A stretch of DNA of 64,000 nt, taken from assembly GCA_016490735.1 (NCBI GenBank), contig JAEMWC010000055.1:1-64000 (forward strand), given 5' to 3'. Of the stretch, positions 33,407-43,299 are shown piece after piece (the stretch's first letter is position 1; the number at the start of each line of letters is the position of its first letter). This DNA is from Pachyseris speciosa. Taxonomy: Eukaryota; Cnidaria; Anthozoa; Scleractinia; Pachyseridae. A program made the translations under genes and the position numbers. The notes beneath the pieces were generated by a model that worked only from the letters and a program-made list of their open reading frames with translations, did not search any database and was not told the origin of the DNA.

Positions 33407-34273
33407 GTGATTGTAAATAAAATTGATGAAATATGGGCTGCTGATCTTGTTGAAATGCAACAGTTTAATAAATGGAATAAAGGTTATAAATATCTTTTGA
33501 TGGTTATTGATGTTTTCAGTAAATATGGTTGGATTGTTCCTCTGAAGGATAAAAAGGGTGAAACTGTAACTGAAGCATTTCAAACAATATTCAGAGATAG
33601 AACACCACAATATCTGTGGGTTGATAAAGGTAAAGAGTTTTACAACAAACACTTAAAGGACTTGCTAGAGAAACATAGTATACAGATGTACTCTACTGAA
33701 AATGAAGAAAAGTCCTCAGTGGTTGAAAGATGGAATCGAACAATGAAGTCCAAAATGTGGAAGCAGTTCACTGTTCAAGGTAATACACAGTATTTAGACA
33801 TGTTGCCAAAATTAGTGAAACAGTATAATAATACCAAACATTCAAGCATAAAGATGACACCCACAGAGGCTTCAAAGAAAAAGAATGAAGGAACTGTTTA
33901 CTTTAATCTATATGGTGATATGGAGCCATTATCAGCTAAACCAAAATTTAAGGTTGGTGATAAGGTCCGAATATCTAAGTATAAAAGAAAGACTTTTGAT
34001 AAAGGATACACACCAAATTGGACTGAGGAAGTGTTCACAGTTGATAAGATCCAATACACTAATCCAATAACATACAAAATAAAGGATCAGAGAGGTGAAG
34101 ATATTGAAGGGAGTTTTTATGAACCTGAATTATTAAAAGCCAGACAGGATGTTTTCCGTATTGATAAAGTAATTCGCAGGGATTACAAGAAGAAACAAGC
34201 TTTAGTAAAGTGGAAGGGGTATAGTGATGAATTTAACAGTTGGATACCAATGAAGGATTTAAAAGATATATGA
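33407..34273 (+). CDS. DDE integrase with C-terminal chromodomain
   Basis: The frame is intact. The retroviral-type core shows its catalytic triad: D13 in WAADLVEMQ, D73 in LWVDKGKEF and E107 in SVVERWNR, with NTKHSSIKMTP after it. An SH3-like DNA-binding segment (KFKVGDKVRISK) lies near residue 180. A chromodomain ends the protein (VFRIDKVIRRD, LVKWKGYSDEFNSWIP; ~249-288). Chromodomain integrases direct insertion to marked chromatin. The first codon shown is a GTG; the frame is open upstream to about 33302 with no ATG, so the true start may lie further left, overlapping or fused to the PLA2 gene. Enzymatically the core looks complete. Confidence 0.88.
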   Translation: MIVNKIDEIWAADLVEMQQFNKWNKGYKYLLMVIDVFSKYGWIVPLKDKKGETVTEAFQTIFRDRTPQYLWVDKGKEFYNKHLKDLLEKHSIQMYSTENEEKSSVVERWNRTMKSKMWKQFTVQGNTQYLDMLPKLVKQYNNTKHSSIKMTPTEASKKKNEGTVYFNLYGDMEPLSAKPKFKVGDKVRISKYKRKTFDKGYTPNWTEEVFTVDKIQYTNPITYKIKDQRGEDIEGSFYEPELLKARQDVFRIDKVIRRDYKKKQALVKWKGYSDEFNSWIPMKDLKDI

Positions 34274-34383
34274 AATTGTTTAAAGAGAAAATTATCTAAT
34301 GTATTAATAAGAAGTTACAGTGTTTGCTGTTATTTGCTACTGGTAGCCAAGAATATTATTTATTCCTGACTATTTAAAAGAGG
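34274..34383 (+). other. Intergenic spacer
   Basis: The AT-rich gap between integrase and BRO/VRR-NUC genes shows no open frame. It leads into the early-type promoter. Confidence 0.5.
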
Positions 34384-34416
34384 TTTAAAAAAATAAAAAA
34401 TAGTATAGTATTATAT
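34384..34416 (+). promoter_or_regulatory. Early-type promoter of the BRO/VRR-NUC gene
   Basis: TTTAAAAAAATAAAAAA at 34384-34400 is followed by TAGTATAGTATTATATATG, the last ATG being the start codon, 33 nt after the box begins. Confidence 0.65.
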
Positions 34417-35259
34417 ATGCAGAAATATTCATACGAGAATAAAGAATTAGATGTATCAATAGATTGTTATCTTGATGAAAAGAACAACATTTGGTTTAGA
34501 GGAAGAGACATAGCTAATATTCTTGACTATAAAAATCCACAAAGAGCGGTTAGAAATCATGTTGTATCTGATGAGAAAATCTTGATAGACCTCAAAATAA
34601 TCACAAATTCACGGGGGACCAAAACGGTCCCTCGTGCTGAGGCCACTGATTCACGGGGGACCAAAACGGTCCCTCGTGCTGAGACCATTGAAAAAACTTT
34701 CAAATGTTTTTTTATAAATGAATCAGGATTTTATTCACTCATATTATCTTCCTAAAATCAAGAAGCTGTAAAATTCAAACATTGGGTTACATCAAAAGTA
34801 TTACCATCAATCAGAAAACAGGGATATTACAATCAGTTTAATGATAGAAGTAATAACATGCTGATGATTGAAAGTGAAAATGATCTGCACTGCAAGATTG
34901 TATCATTCATCAGAAAAAAATATGAAGATGCTTTAATGATAGCTGGTTTAGGTGAGAATCAAATTAGTGCAAATATGAGAATCAAAAGTTATAACAAAGG
35001 ATATATGCCTGGACAATGTGATTTAATGCTGTTGAATCCCACAAGAAAATACAATGCTCTTTGTCTTGAATTTAAAAGCCCTACTGGTGTTTATCAAGTG
35101 TCGGATAAACAAACAATTATGAAGCAAATGTATGAGAAAAATAAGTGTAGATACATCATGAGCAGTTGTTTTGAAGATTTAATTCATGAAATAACCAAGC
35201 ACATGGAAGAAAGCAAATCATACTTATCAAGAAGAAGAACATACTTAAACGCAGATTGA
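34417..35259 (+). pseudogene. BRO-N domain protein fused to a VRR-NUC nuclease
   Basis: One frame runs from 34417 to 35259 with a single in-frame TAA at 34753-34755. The N-terminal half is a BRO-N (baculovirus repeated ORF) DNA-binding domain (FRGRDIANILDYKNP, FINESGFYSLIL, HWVTSKVLPSIRKQG). The C-terminal half is a VRR-NUC nuclease of the PD-(D/E)xK superfamily: PGQCDLML with the acidic residue, LEFKSP as the ExK motif, and an upstream conserved glutamate/histidine (ENDLHCKI). The fused linker contains two copies of a 14-residue repeat (SRGTKTVPRAE). Possible roles are recombination or replication-intermediate processing. It has an early-type promoter. Confidence 0.78.
34610..34690 (+). repeat. 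Two 42-bp tandem repeats, each a hairpin, inside the BRO linker
   Basis: CACGGGGGACCAAAACGGTC is followed by CCTCGTG, so each unit folds as CACGRGGGACC/GGTCCCTCGTG with an AAAAC loop. Units start at 34610 and 34652. They stay in frame because 42 is divisible by 3. Confidence 0.8.
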
Positions 35260-35264
35260 AACGA

Positions 35265-35297
35265 TTTAAAAAAATAAAATATATAGTAATATTATAT
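35265..35297 (+). promoter_or_regulatory. Early-type promoter of the AT-hook/UBA-like gene
   Basis: TTTAAAAAAATAAAAT at 35265-35280 is followed by ATATAGTAATATTATATATG ending in the start codon at 35298, with the same 33-nt spacing as the BRO promoter. Confidence 0.65.
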
Positions 35298-35654
35298 ATG
35301 GAAAATCAAAATGTCAAGAGAGGTCGAGGAAGACCAAGAGTTCTAACTGATGATGAAAGAAGAAAAAACAAGACTAAATGTATGCTAAAAAAGGAGTGGT
35401 ATTGTAGCATTTGTAATAATGGAAAAAATTACACACTTGCTGGAAAATGGTGCCACTTGAATACAAGGAAGCATATTAATAACAGGGTGACTGATGTTAG
35501 ACACATAAATTGTATGTTGGATTTGAATGATATTAGAAACATAAATTATATTATGGAATTGACTGGAGCAGATTTAAGTAAAACATTATATGCACTAAGA
35601 TGTAATAAATATGATGTTGAGGATGCTATAACAGAGATAAAACATTCAAGTTAG
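35298..35654 (+). CDS. AT-hook, zinc-finger and UBA-like regulatory protein
   Basis: The intact 118-residue protein starts at the ATG at 35298; an upstream in-frame extension to 35256 is untypical and lacks the promoter context. Residues 6-13 form an AT-hook (RGRGRPRV). A CSIC...CHLNTRKH segment follows, a likely C2H2/C2HC finger. The last ~45 residues (INYIMELTGADLSKTLYAL...DVEDAITEI) resemble the UBA domain of the nascent-polypeptide-associated complex alpha subunit. I infer a nucleic-acid-binding regulator; the UBA part could bind ubiquitin or serve dimerisation. It has an early-type promoter. Confidence 0.6.
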   Translation: MENQNVKRGRGRPRVLTDDERRKNKTKCMLKKEWYCSICNNGKNYTLAGKWCHLNTRKHINNRVTDVRHINCMLDLNDIRNINYIMELTGADLSKTLYALRCNKYDVEDAITEIKHSS

Positions 35655-35788
35655 GGTAATACAGTTCGAAGGATCCAAAATTTGGATCACTTGAATTTAA
35701 CCTATACTTAAACGCAATACAAAGCTACTTAAAAAATAAAAATATATAGATATTATATAGAATAGAAAATTTTATCTCACCCATTAGT
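35655..35788 (+). promoter_or_regulatory. Polymerase leader: palindrome plus early-type promoter
   Basis: GATCCAAA-A-TTTGGATC (35672-35688) is a perfect 8-bp-arm palindrome that could be a terminator of the preceding gene or an operator. CTTAAAAAATAAAAATATATAG at about 35728-35750 is the early-type box, followed by TATTATATAGAAT at ~35751. The start codon follows at 35789, giving a leader of about 28 nt, unlike the other early genes where the ATG sits in the TATTATAT element. Confidence 0.5.
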
Positions 35789-38700
35789 ATGAACAAGAGT
35801 GATCTTGAAAAACTAAGCAAAAATGAATTAATCAATTTGCTGTTGAAGCAGCAGCAGAAGAAACCAAAAATTGTTATCGTGGATGATTATAAACCAACCC
35901 CTCCACCTAGAACTAAAAAACTGAAGAGAACAACACAAAGACCAACAGTGAAGCAATTGGTTGATTATTTTGAGAGGAAAAGATTACCAGCCCCACCTGC
36001 TGAATGGTTGGAAGAAATAGAACAATTGAAAAAGAAACCTGTGCCAGCACCTAGAACCAAAAAGGTAGTTCAAAGGCCTGCGCCACTAGCAAGGACAAAG
36101 ATATTACAAACTGAAAAAGCTCTGAAAGGTTACACTAAGTCTTTTGAAATTGATATAAAAAATGACAAAGACCCGCTAGAGCAACTACTAAACACAAGAA
36201 TGGCAATCGAAACACGTATTAAAAAATTGTTGAATGAAATGAAAGGACTGAAATTTGTTGAAACACTCAAGGTAACATTCACAAAGATAACAGATGGTGC
36301 TTTAGAGTACAAGACAGCATACTTCAACAGTCAAGCTGAAACAATCATAAACAATCCAGAGATCAATGAATCATTACAAGTGTCAAAACAACAAATAATA
36401 AATAAGATAGCTCATGGGTATCTGAAGGTTCTGGTTGGACAATTGAATCTGTTGATAATCATTATCTTAATGTTGTCAAATATCAACCAATGAGAGGCTC
36501 CTCATATATTAAAATACCACAAGAACTTAGAAACAGTTCTAAAGGTTTGATCAACTTGAAAAATGAGGATAATGAATGCTTCCGGTGGTGTCACATCAGA
36601 CATTTAAACCCCCAAGACAAAGATCCACAGAGGATTAAAAAAGTTGATAAAAAATATGTGGACAACTTAAATTACACAGGAATTGAATTCCCAGTAACCA
36701 CTAAACAGTACAACAAGATAGAAAAACAGAATGAGATCAACATCAATGTTTTCGGTTATGAGAATAAACAACCATATCCAATTTATGTCTCAAAAGAAAA
36801 ATATGAAGACTGTATGAATCTCCTTCTGATAACTGAAGATGAAAACAAGCATTATGTGCTGATTAAAGATTTCAATAAATTCATGTACAATCAGACTAAA
36901 CACAATGAAAGAAAACATTTCTGTATGCATTGTCTGTTCTCATCTGAGAGAATATTGACAGATCACAAAGACAATTGAATCCAGGTAAATGGAAAACAAG
37001 CAATCAAAATGCCTGAAAAAGGTAAAAACATTTTGAAATTTAATAACTTTCATAAACAACAACCTGTTCCATTTGTGATATATGCTGATTTTGAAGCCAT
37101 AACTGAGAAAATACATGGTTGTCAACCTGGTGATAATAAATCATTTACAGAGGCTTATCAGAAGCACACTGACTGTGGATATGGTTATAAGGTAGTTTGT
37201 TGTTATGATGATAAGCATAGCAAACCTGCAACAGTTTACAGAGGTGAAAAGGCTGTTTACAAATTCATGGAAGCTATGTTAGAAGAAGTCAAATATTGCA
37301 AAAAGGTGATGAAAAAGGAATTCAACAAACCATTGAGAATGACAACAGAGGATGAAAAAGAATTCTAAAAAGCTGAGGAGTGTCACATCTGTGATAAGAA
37401 GTACACTGACAAAGATATAAGAGTTAGAGATCATTGTCACATTACTGGTAAATACAGAGGTTCTGCTCACCAAGATTGTAATCTGAAACTCAGAGTAAAC
37501 CCAGAAGAAATAAAAATACCAGTTGTATTCCACAATCTGAGAGGTTATGATAGCTATTTCATTATGCAAGAGATTGGAGCCATCGTCAAGAAGCACACAT
37601 ACAAAAATAAGAAAGGTGAAGACTGTCAAATGACAATCAATGCAATCCCCAATAACATGGAGAAATATATGGCATTCATGCTTGGTAATCACCTGACCTT
37701 CATTGATAGTTTCCAATTTATGAGCTCTAGTTTGGAAAAACTGGTCAATAATCTACCAAAAGAAGCCTTGAAATATACCTCTCAAGAGTTTAAAGGTAGG
37801 GATCTTGATTTGATGGCAAAGAAAGGTGTTTACCCCTATGACTACATGGACAGCTTTGACAAGTTCAATGACAAACTTCCAACCAAAGAAGACTTTTACA
37901 GCATACTGAACAATGAGCATATTAGTGATGAGGACTACATGCATGCACAAAATGTGTGGGATAAATTCTCTCTCAATAACATGGGAGAGTATCACGACCT
38001 ATACCTCAAATCGGATATATTACTATTAGCCGATGTATTTGAAAACTTTAGAAAAACATGTCTTGAATACTATAAACTGGATCCTTGTCACTATTTCACA
38101 TCTCCTGGACTATCCTGGGATGCAATGTTGAAAATGACAGACATAAAATTAGAATTGATGACAGATATTGATATGTTCCAATTCATTGAAAAAGGTATGA
38201 GAGGTGGTATATCATACATAGCCAATAGATATGGTAAAGCAAACAATAAATACATGAAAGATTACGATGAGAAGGCGTCCTCTAAGTATATCATGTATCT
38301 TGATGCTAACAATCTTTATGGTTGGGCTTGGATCTTGGATCTTTGGATCTTGCAATGTATAAAGAAGATAGCAGCAAAGGTTTGATTCTGGAAGTTGATC
38401 TGGAATACCCTGAAGAGTTGCATGATCTTCATAATGACTACCCACTTGGACCGGAAAAAATCAAAGTGACTGAGGATATGTTATCAGATTATTGTAAAAA
38501 CATAGCTAAGAAATTCAATATATCAACAGGCTTAGTTCATAAGCTGATCCCAACATTAAGCAATAAAGAGAAGTATGTTATACATTATAGGAACCTCCAA
38601 TTATACACCAATCTTGGTTTGAAAGTAACTAAAATCCATAGAGTGTTACAGTTCAATCAATCCCCATGGTTGAGACAGTATATTGATTACAACACTCAGA

Positions 38701-39524
38701 AAAGAACTAATGCCAAAAATGCTTTTGAGAAAGACTTCTTCAAGCTGATGAATAATTCAGTTTTTGGTAAAACAATGGAAAACCTTAGATAGAGAGTAGA
38801 TGTAAGACTAGTAACAGATGAGAATAAACTTACAAAACTAGTAAGTAAACCCACTTATGTAAGCAGTAAAATATTCAATGAAAATCTAGTAGCTGTGCAT
38901 AAGATTAAAGAAACACTAACTTTAAACAGGCCGGCATATGTAGGAATGTGTATTCTTGATCTAAGCAAGACATTGATGTATGATTTTCACTATAATTACA
39001 TTAAACAAAAGTATGGTAATAAAGCTAAGCTACTCTTCACAGACACAGACAGTTTAACATATGAAATTGAAGCTGAAGATGTCTACTCAGACTTCTGGAA
39101 TAATAAAGATAAATTTGACAACAGTGACTACTCTGAGAGTTCACCATATTTTGATAAGTCAAATAAAAAAGTAATTGGTAAAATGAAAGATGAAGCTGCT
39201 GGTATTCCAATTTGTGAATTCATAGGTTTGAGATCAAAGATGTACAGCTATATGAAAGATAATCAAAAAGGAGGAAAAACAGCCAAAGGAATCAAAAAGA
39301 TTGTAATCAAAAAGAGTATCAAACATGAGAATTATAAAGAGACACTACTAAATAATAAACAGTTGCACCACAAAATGAAAACAATCAGAAGTCAAAATCA
39401 TCAATTGGGAAGTTATGAAATCAACAAGGTATCACTCAGCTGTTTCGATGATAAGAGATATATATTAAAAGATGGAATCAACAGTTTTGCATATGGTCAC
39501 TATAGAACAAAACCAATTTGCTGA
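35789..39524 (+). pseudogene. Protein-primed family B DNA polymerase with N-terminal extension
   Basis: The gene spans about 1,245 codons in pieces. The N-terminal extension (35789-36410) is basic and proline-rich, with PxxPPRTKK motifs, and a frameshift near 36412 links it to the rest. The exonuclease DxE motif is YADFEAITE (~37080). A zinc-binding CHIC...HCH segment follows (~37384-37475), then FHNLRGYD (~37530) and the palm motif A LDANNLYG (38299-38322). Motif B is [11 protein letters not shown] and motif C is FTDTDS (~39035). In-frame stops: TGA 36976-36978, TAA 37366-37368 and TAG 38790-38792. A frameshift with GGATCTT repeats lies just after motif A (38322-38385), where residues also seem missing. 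It is clearly inactive. Confidence 0.9.
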
Positions 39525-39558
39525 ACCACCCCCCTAAATAAGTATGTGATTCCATTTA

Positions 39559-39764
39559 CTGAAACCATTAAGCGATTAGAATTCCACGCGCAGGAAACCA
39601 CACGCCAGATTTCATTGAAACCACGCGCTGATACCATGATTTTGCGCTGGTACCCCAAACACAAGAATTTCATCAACATCAGATATAGTCAAAAATTTTA
39701 CCAGCAGATTTAAATAAATAGTTCATTAAATTTTTGCGCTGGTACCCCCAATTACTATACTACT
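39559..39764 (-). repeat. Right terminal inverted repeat
   Basis: The 206 bp are the inverted counterpart of 21141-21514 without the left-end duplication. They end in CCCCCAATTACTATACTACT. Confidence 0.93.
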
Positions 39765-39770
39765 CTCTTT
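39765..39770. repeat. Target-site duplication CTCTTT (right)
   Basis: This is the right copy of the 6-bp duplication. Removing the element and one copy restores a continuous host sequence across the site. Confidence 0.9.
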
Positions 39771-41867
39771 AGTACGGCACACATTTCGGCGTCTTTGGTT
39801 TTTTCCAGTCGCCAGTTACACTCAGCCATCTCCTTTACCTTGTTTTCGAGCCATGCGCGTTGGAGAACGCTCGTCTAACTTTTTCTTAATCCCCTCGCCG
39901 TTTTTGCGCTTCCAGGCGCTTATTCCTGTCACGGATGGCCTGTTGTTGTTTTTGATCCAGGCTAGGTGGAAGTGGACCGTTGGAATCGGTGATTAGGTGG
40001 TCTGCCTGTGACTCGGTAACTACTGCCAAGTCAACTAGATGTCTTCGCCGCGCCGCCTGCTGTTGGTCCCGCCTGGCCCTCGTCAATCGCTTACTCTCCT
40101 TGCGACGAGCTTCGGCGTTTCTCAGTAGCATGGACAGCTGCCTGGGATCCCATCTGGTATTGCTTTAGCAACCTCGTAACGTAGCTTCATCAAATCACCA
40201 TCGTGGTCATCAGAGCTGTCATCTGTGGTGTTTTCCTCGTTCTCCGATGAGGCGTGGACTGTCTGAATCTCATCTTCCATGCAATTTGGCTGAGAAGAGC
40301 TTGGTAGTACATGTAGGTGTTCGTCGATTAAAGAGACAGCCAGGATCCTTTGAACATCTTCGCCTGCCAAAGCATCATCTTCGGAGATCTGTATTGTCAG
40401 CTTGCGATCAAGCTTTGGGCCCAGACAATGCAGTCCATAGCGTGCTCTCGCAGCCATTTGTTCGCCTCCAGCTCCACGTGGGGTAGACTGCGGAAGAAAT
40501 ATTTGTGAAGCCTCCGGTTCATGGCATCATTGTGTTCAGGGCCGAAATCCATTTCTTGCTGACAGGTTATGTACATGCTAGCACGACGTGGAACCCTTCT
40601 GCTTTCTCTCATTTAACATCGTGAGAGGTGAATCCGCCTTGGCATATGATCGTTCAATCATCGACGTCCAGGAGATCGCGATGTGCCTCGTCCAGAAAGA
40701 TCACCTCAGTTGAGCTATCTATCATAGCTTTGTTAAAGCTTTTGTGTTTGGTGACACGGGCTATACGACGGAGAGGAATAATCTGAAAAACTGGACCGAA
40801 CAGTCTTGTCTTTCCACTGTCGAAAGCCCCAATAGCACATGGAATGGGTATTTTATGTTCTTTCGGACGAATGAGAGCCAAGAAATCAGCACAAAACTGC
40901 TTTATCTGCTCTTCGGGAAGGCTATTCTCAAGTATTTGCTGGAAGTACTTAGGGTCTTGATCTGTTGCATTGCTGTAATAAACATAAGCCCGTGGAGAAG
41001 TAAGATCTTGCAGGGAAAGAAAAAAAAAAAAACGAAAAACCAAGCTTTTGTTTCAATTTGAGATGAAAATGAGGAGACCGTATACCTAAAACAATTTTTG
41101 ATCGTCATGGCATGGTTTTAGTAACAGCCCATCATCAGCAACCGTGGGCACGTAAGGTTATAAGAACTTGTATATGCAGTTTGCGCGAACACGATATCAA
41201 GAAATCTGGATGGAAGGCTTATGTGAATCAGAACAGACGACTTTCCTGCTCAGAGCTTTAGTTAAAACGCACAATTTTAATTATACTCACCTGGGATTCT
41301 GGGATGATTCCCTGTGAAAACGATCCTGCCGAAAAAGACCATAACCAGCCACCCTGTACTTCGACTAAGTCCCGGTCAATTTTTATTTGGCCGATGAGAC
41401 AGCTTTCGGGCTCGCTCAACAGAGGAAGAACACGTTGAAAATGTTGGACCAACCTGTCTTTAAAACATTGATTCCCTATAAGGTTCAACAAAAACGGCTT
41501 CATGGAACAAAGGAATTGGAAGGTGAATTGAGATTCGGGCACTTTCTTATAGACGTCTCCACGGTGAACTCTGAACTGAAGCTTTTTCATCGCAGCGTCA
41601 ATGTCGTGGCACAGAACTGTGATCGGAGAGGACAATGGCTTGTTTGGCGTGCAGGATGGCGTGGTGCTGGTGGTTTCCTGTACGTTAACGTGAAGGCCAA
41701 AACAGTCGAATTTTAAGCCAGCTCGGCGTAATTCTTGCGCAGATGCGGTCATCATGGGTTTGAAGTCGGAACTTAGTACTCGAAGACGAACTACATTTTC
41801 CGTTGCCGATATCTCTTGAGAATCGACATGCTTGTCATGACTGACTTCTATCTCGTCTTGAAGGGCC
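39771..41867 (-). pseudogene. 5' part of the SF3-helicase-like gene
   Basis: On the minus strand an exon at 41291-41867 (acceptor TTATGCAG, donor CAG|GTGAGTAT) precedes a helicase exon near 41006-40610. The helicase has a Walker A loop GAFDSGKTRLF, Walker B VIFLDEAH, and an ITCQ / RRL segment resembling motif C and the arginine finger of superfamily 3 helicases (parvovirus NS1 / papillomavirus E1 type). A TGA at 40654-40656 and another stop ~15 codons on, plus frame changes near 40400 and 40125, show decay. The downstream acidic and basic regions (39886-40457) are probably the tail. It may be a host gene domesticated from, or a relic of, a virus-like element. Confidence 0.55.
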
Positions 41868-42514
41868 CTGCATAAGGAAACAATGGTTTCATTTATCGTC
41901 AGTCTCGTACGAGGACGGGTGTTTCAATTCAATTAAGAAAATGCACACTTAATTTCTGCCATTTACTGTAGAGAGTTTGGCAAACACAATATTTTATTGC
42001 AAATGGTAATACACGCAGTCGCGATTTAACAATAAGCAAGCACGAAAATTCATTATATTTGAACTTAGTTGTGTTAAAAGCAAAAGCTCCAGGTGGTTTC
42101 ATCATAAGGAGCGTTTTGAGTACAACTCATTTGTATCCATCAGCTACTAATGCTAATCACATCGCGCTCCTTTGATTTGATGTTATGTCTCCTGAATTTG
42201 AAACCACGAATTCATTTGCCTGAGATCTTCAAGTAAAACAGTAAGACGATATCTGATAGCTTCAAGTGTTAATTGCGCTGATTCTTGATTGAAATATACA
42301 ACGATTCACTGTAAATTAAGTGTCAACTTCGATGAATGATTAGGCCGATATATTTTACTTGGTGGTTGAAACAATGCATTGCGACGGAAACTATTCGCAA
42401 ATGTGGGGAACAAGAAAACTGTTGATTACTTACCTCAGGCAATGTTGATAGACGCTTCAAAGAAACCCATCAAACAATGGTTTTTGTGATCCTTGAGGAC
42501 CTGGAAAAGCTGGT
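41868..42514 (-). other. Intron-like sequence
   Basis: This stretch between the two putative exons is AT-rich and has no open frame of note. Confidence 0.4.
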
Positions 42515-42940
42515 TTAGGGCGTAAGAATTTTTTTCCTTGACGCTCTCCAGAGGTAGAACTCGAGTCCACATTTTCCAAGGGCGCGTTGAATCTTAAATG
42601 GGTTCATTGCCGAGCCGTTGGGTGTTTGGCACGCCACCCAAGTTTTTCCAGCCATTTCTAAGGTAGAAATGGCTGGAAAAACTTGTTTCCCCGGTGTAGA
42701 AATCTGCGAAGGATTGATTGCAGATTCTTCATTGGAGTCGTCGCTCTCTCTAGGTTCAGTGCAGGGGTTTGCCTTTTTCTTTTTGCTGCCAAGTTGTGAT
42801 GTGCTTATCGCGGAAAAGAAAAAGCAAACCTCGCTCAGTTTAGACAAAGTTAAGTCGCGTTTATTTCTCTTTTCGCAGATCCACTTCCAGGCTCGTTCAA
42901 TTTCTCTATAATTTACTCTCCACACACACTTAAAAGCCAC
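42515..42940 (-). pseudogene. Possible first exon of the SF3-helicase-like gene
   Basis: A 141-residue frame starts MAFKCVWRVNYREIERAWKW and has a basic KKKK and acidic serine-rich middle. It lies on the same strand just upstream of the helicase exons, with the right polarity to be their N-terminus. I see no clear donor at its end and no recognised domain. It contains a perfect 21-bp palindrome (42640-42684), so both strands have open frames reading VFPAIS/EMAGKT. Linkage to the helicase gene is a guess. Confidence 0.35.
42640..42684. repeat. Perfect 21-bp inverted repeat with 3-nt loop
   Basis: AAGTTTTTCCAGCCATTTC-TA, then AGG, then its exact reverse complement. A transcript from either strand would form a 21-bp uninterrupted hairpin. 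Confidence 0.95.
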
Positions 42941-43299
42941 AACAAAACACGTATTCTCAATTGCAGTGATGATGTGGCATTCCGCTTTATCGCGTATCGC
43001 TTAACTGTTGAGTTGTGAGCAGGGCTTGCTCATTTTTCCTTGCTAAGAGGACTTAGAGAAATGCGATTTCATCAGGCTTTTCAGTGCTCAAATAGTCTGT
43101 CAGTACAATGACGCACCAAGGGAATAAAGAAAATCTGTTTCATTGGCCGATTTAACTAATTATTAATTATAGCGTCAATTAGCCTCACCCCTTCTCAAAT
43201 ATTCTGTACAAATACGCCACACACGCTTAAATCGGTACTACCTTTGATACATGGATAAGCCACACAGTAGATGCAATAGCTATGTGCAGAGCTTGAAAG
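42941..43299. other. Non-coding, no feature seen
   Basis: No open frame, splice pattern or repeat was convincing in this stretch. Confidence 0.4.

Larger units (their letters stand above)
21141..39764. mobile_element. Polinton/Maverick (adintovirus-like) element, 18,624 bp
   Basis: The element is bounded by terminal inverted repeats that begin AGTAGTATAGTAATTGGGGG on both ends and by a 6-bp target duplication. It encodes the diagnostic set: protein-primed family B polymerase, DDE integrase with chromodomain, adenain-like protease, A32/FtsK packaging ATPase, double-jelly-roll major capsid and penton-like minor capsid. Genes at 22.3-27.8 kb point left and those from 27.8 kb point right, diverging from a compact bidirectional promoter; the VLTF3-like gene at the left end points right. 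Many genes carry stops or frameshifts, so this copy is a defective endogenous element. Confidence 0.95.

Noticed and set aside
21141..39764. Alternative genetic code or programmed readthrough to explain in-frame stops
   Set aside because: All three stop codons interrupt frames, frameshifts co-occur, and normal gene ends also use all three. Decay is the simpler reading.
39886..40168. Plus-strand frames opposite the helicase tail
   Set aside because: Shadow frames of the minus-strand pseudogene.
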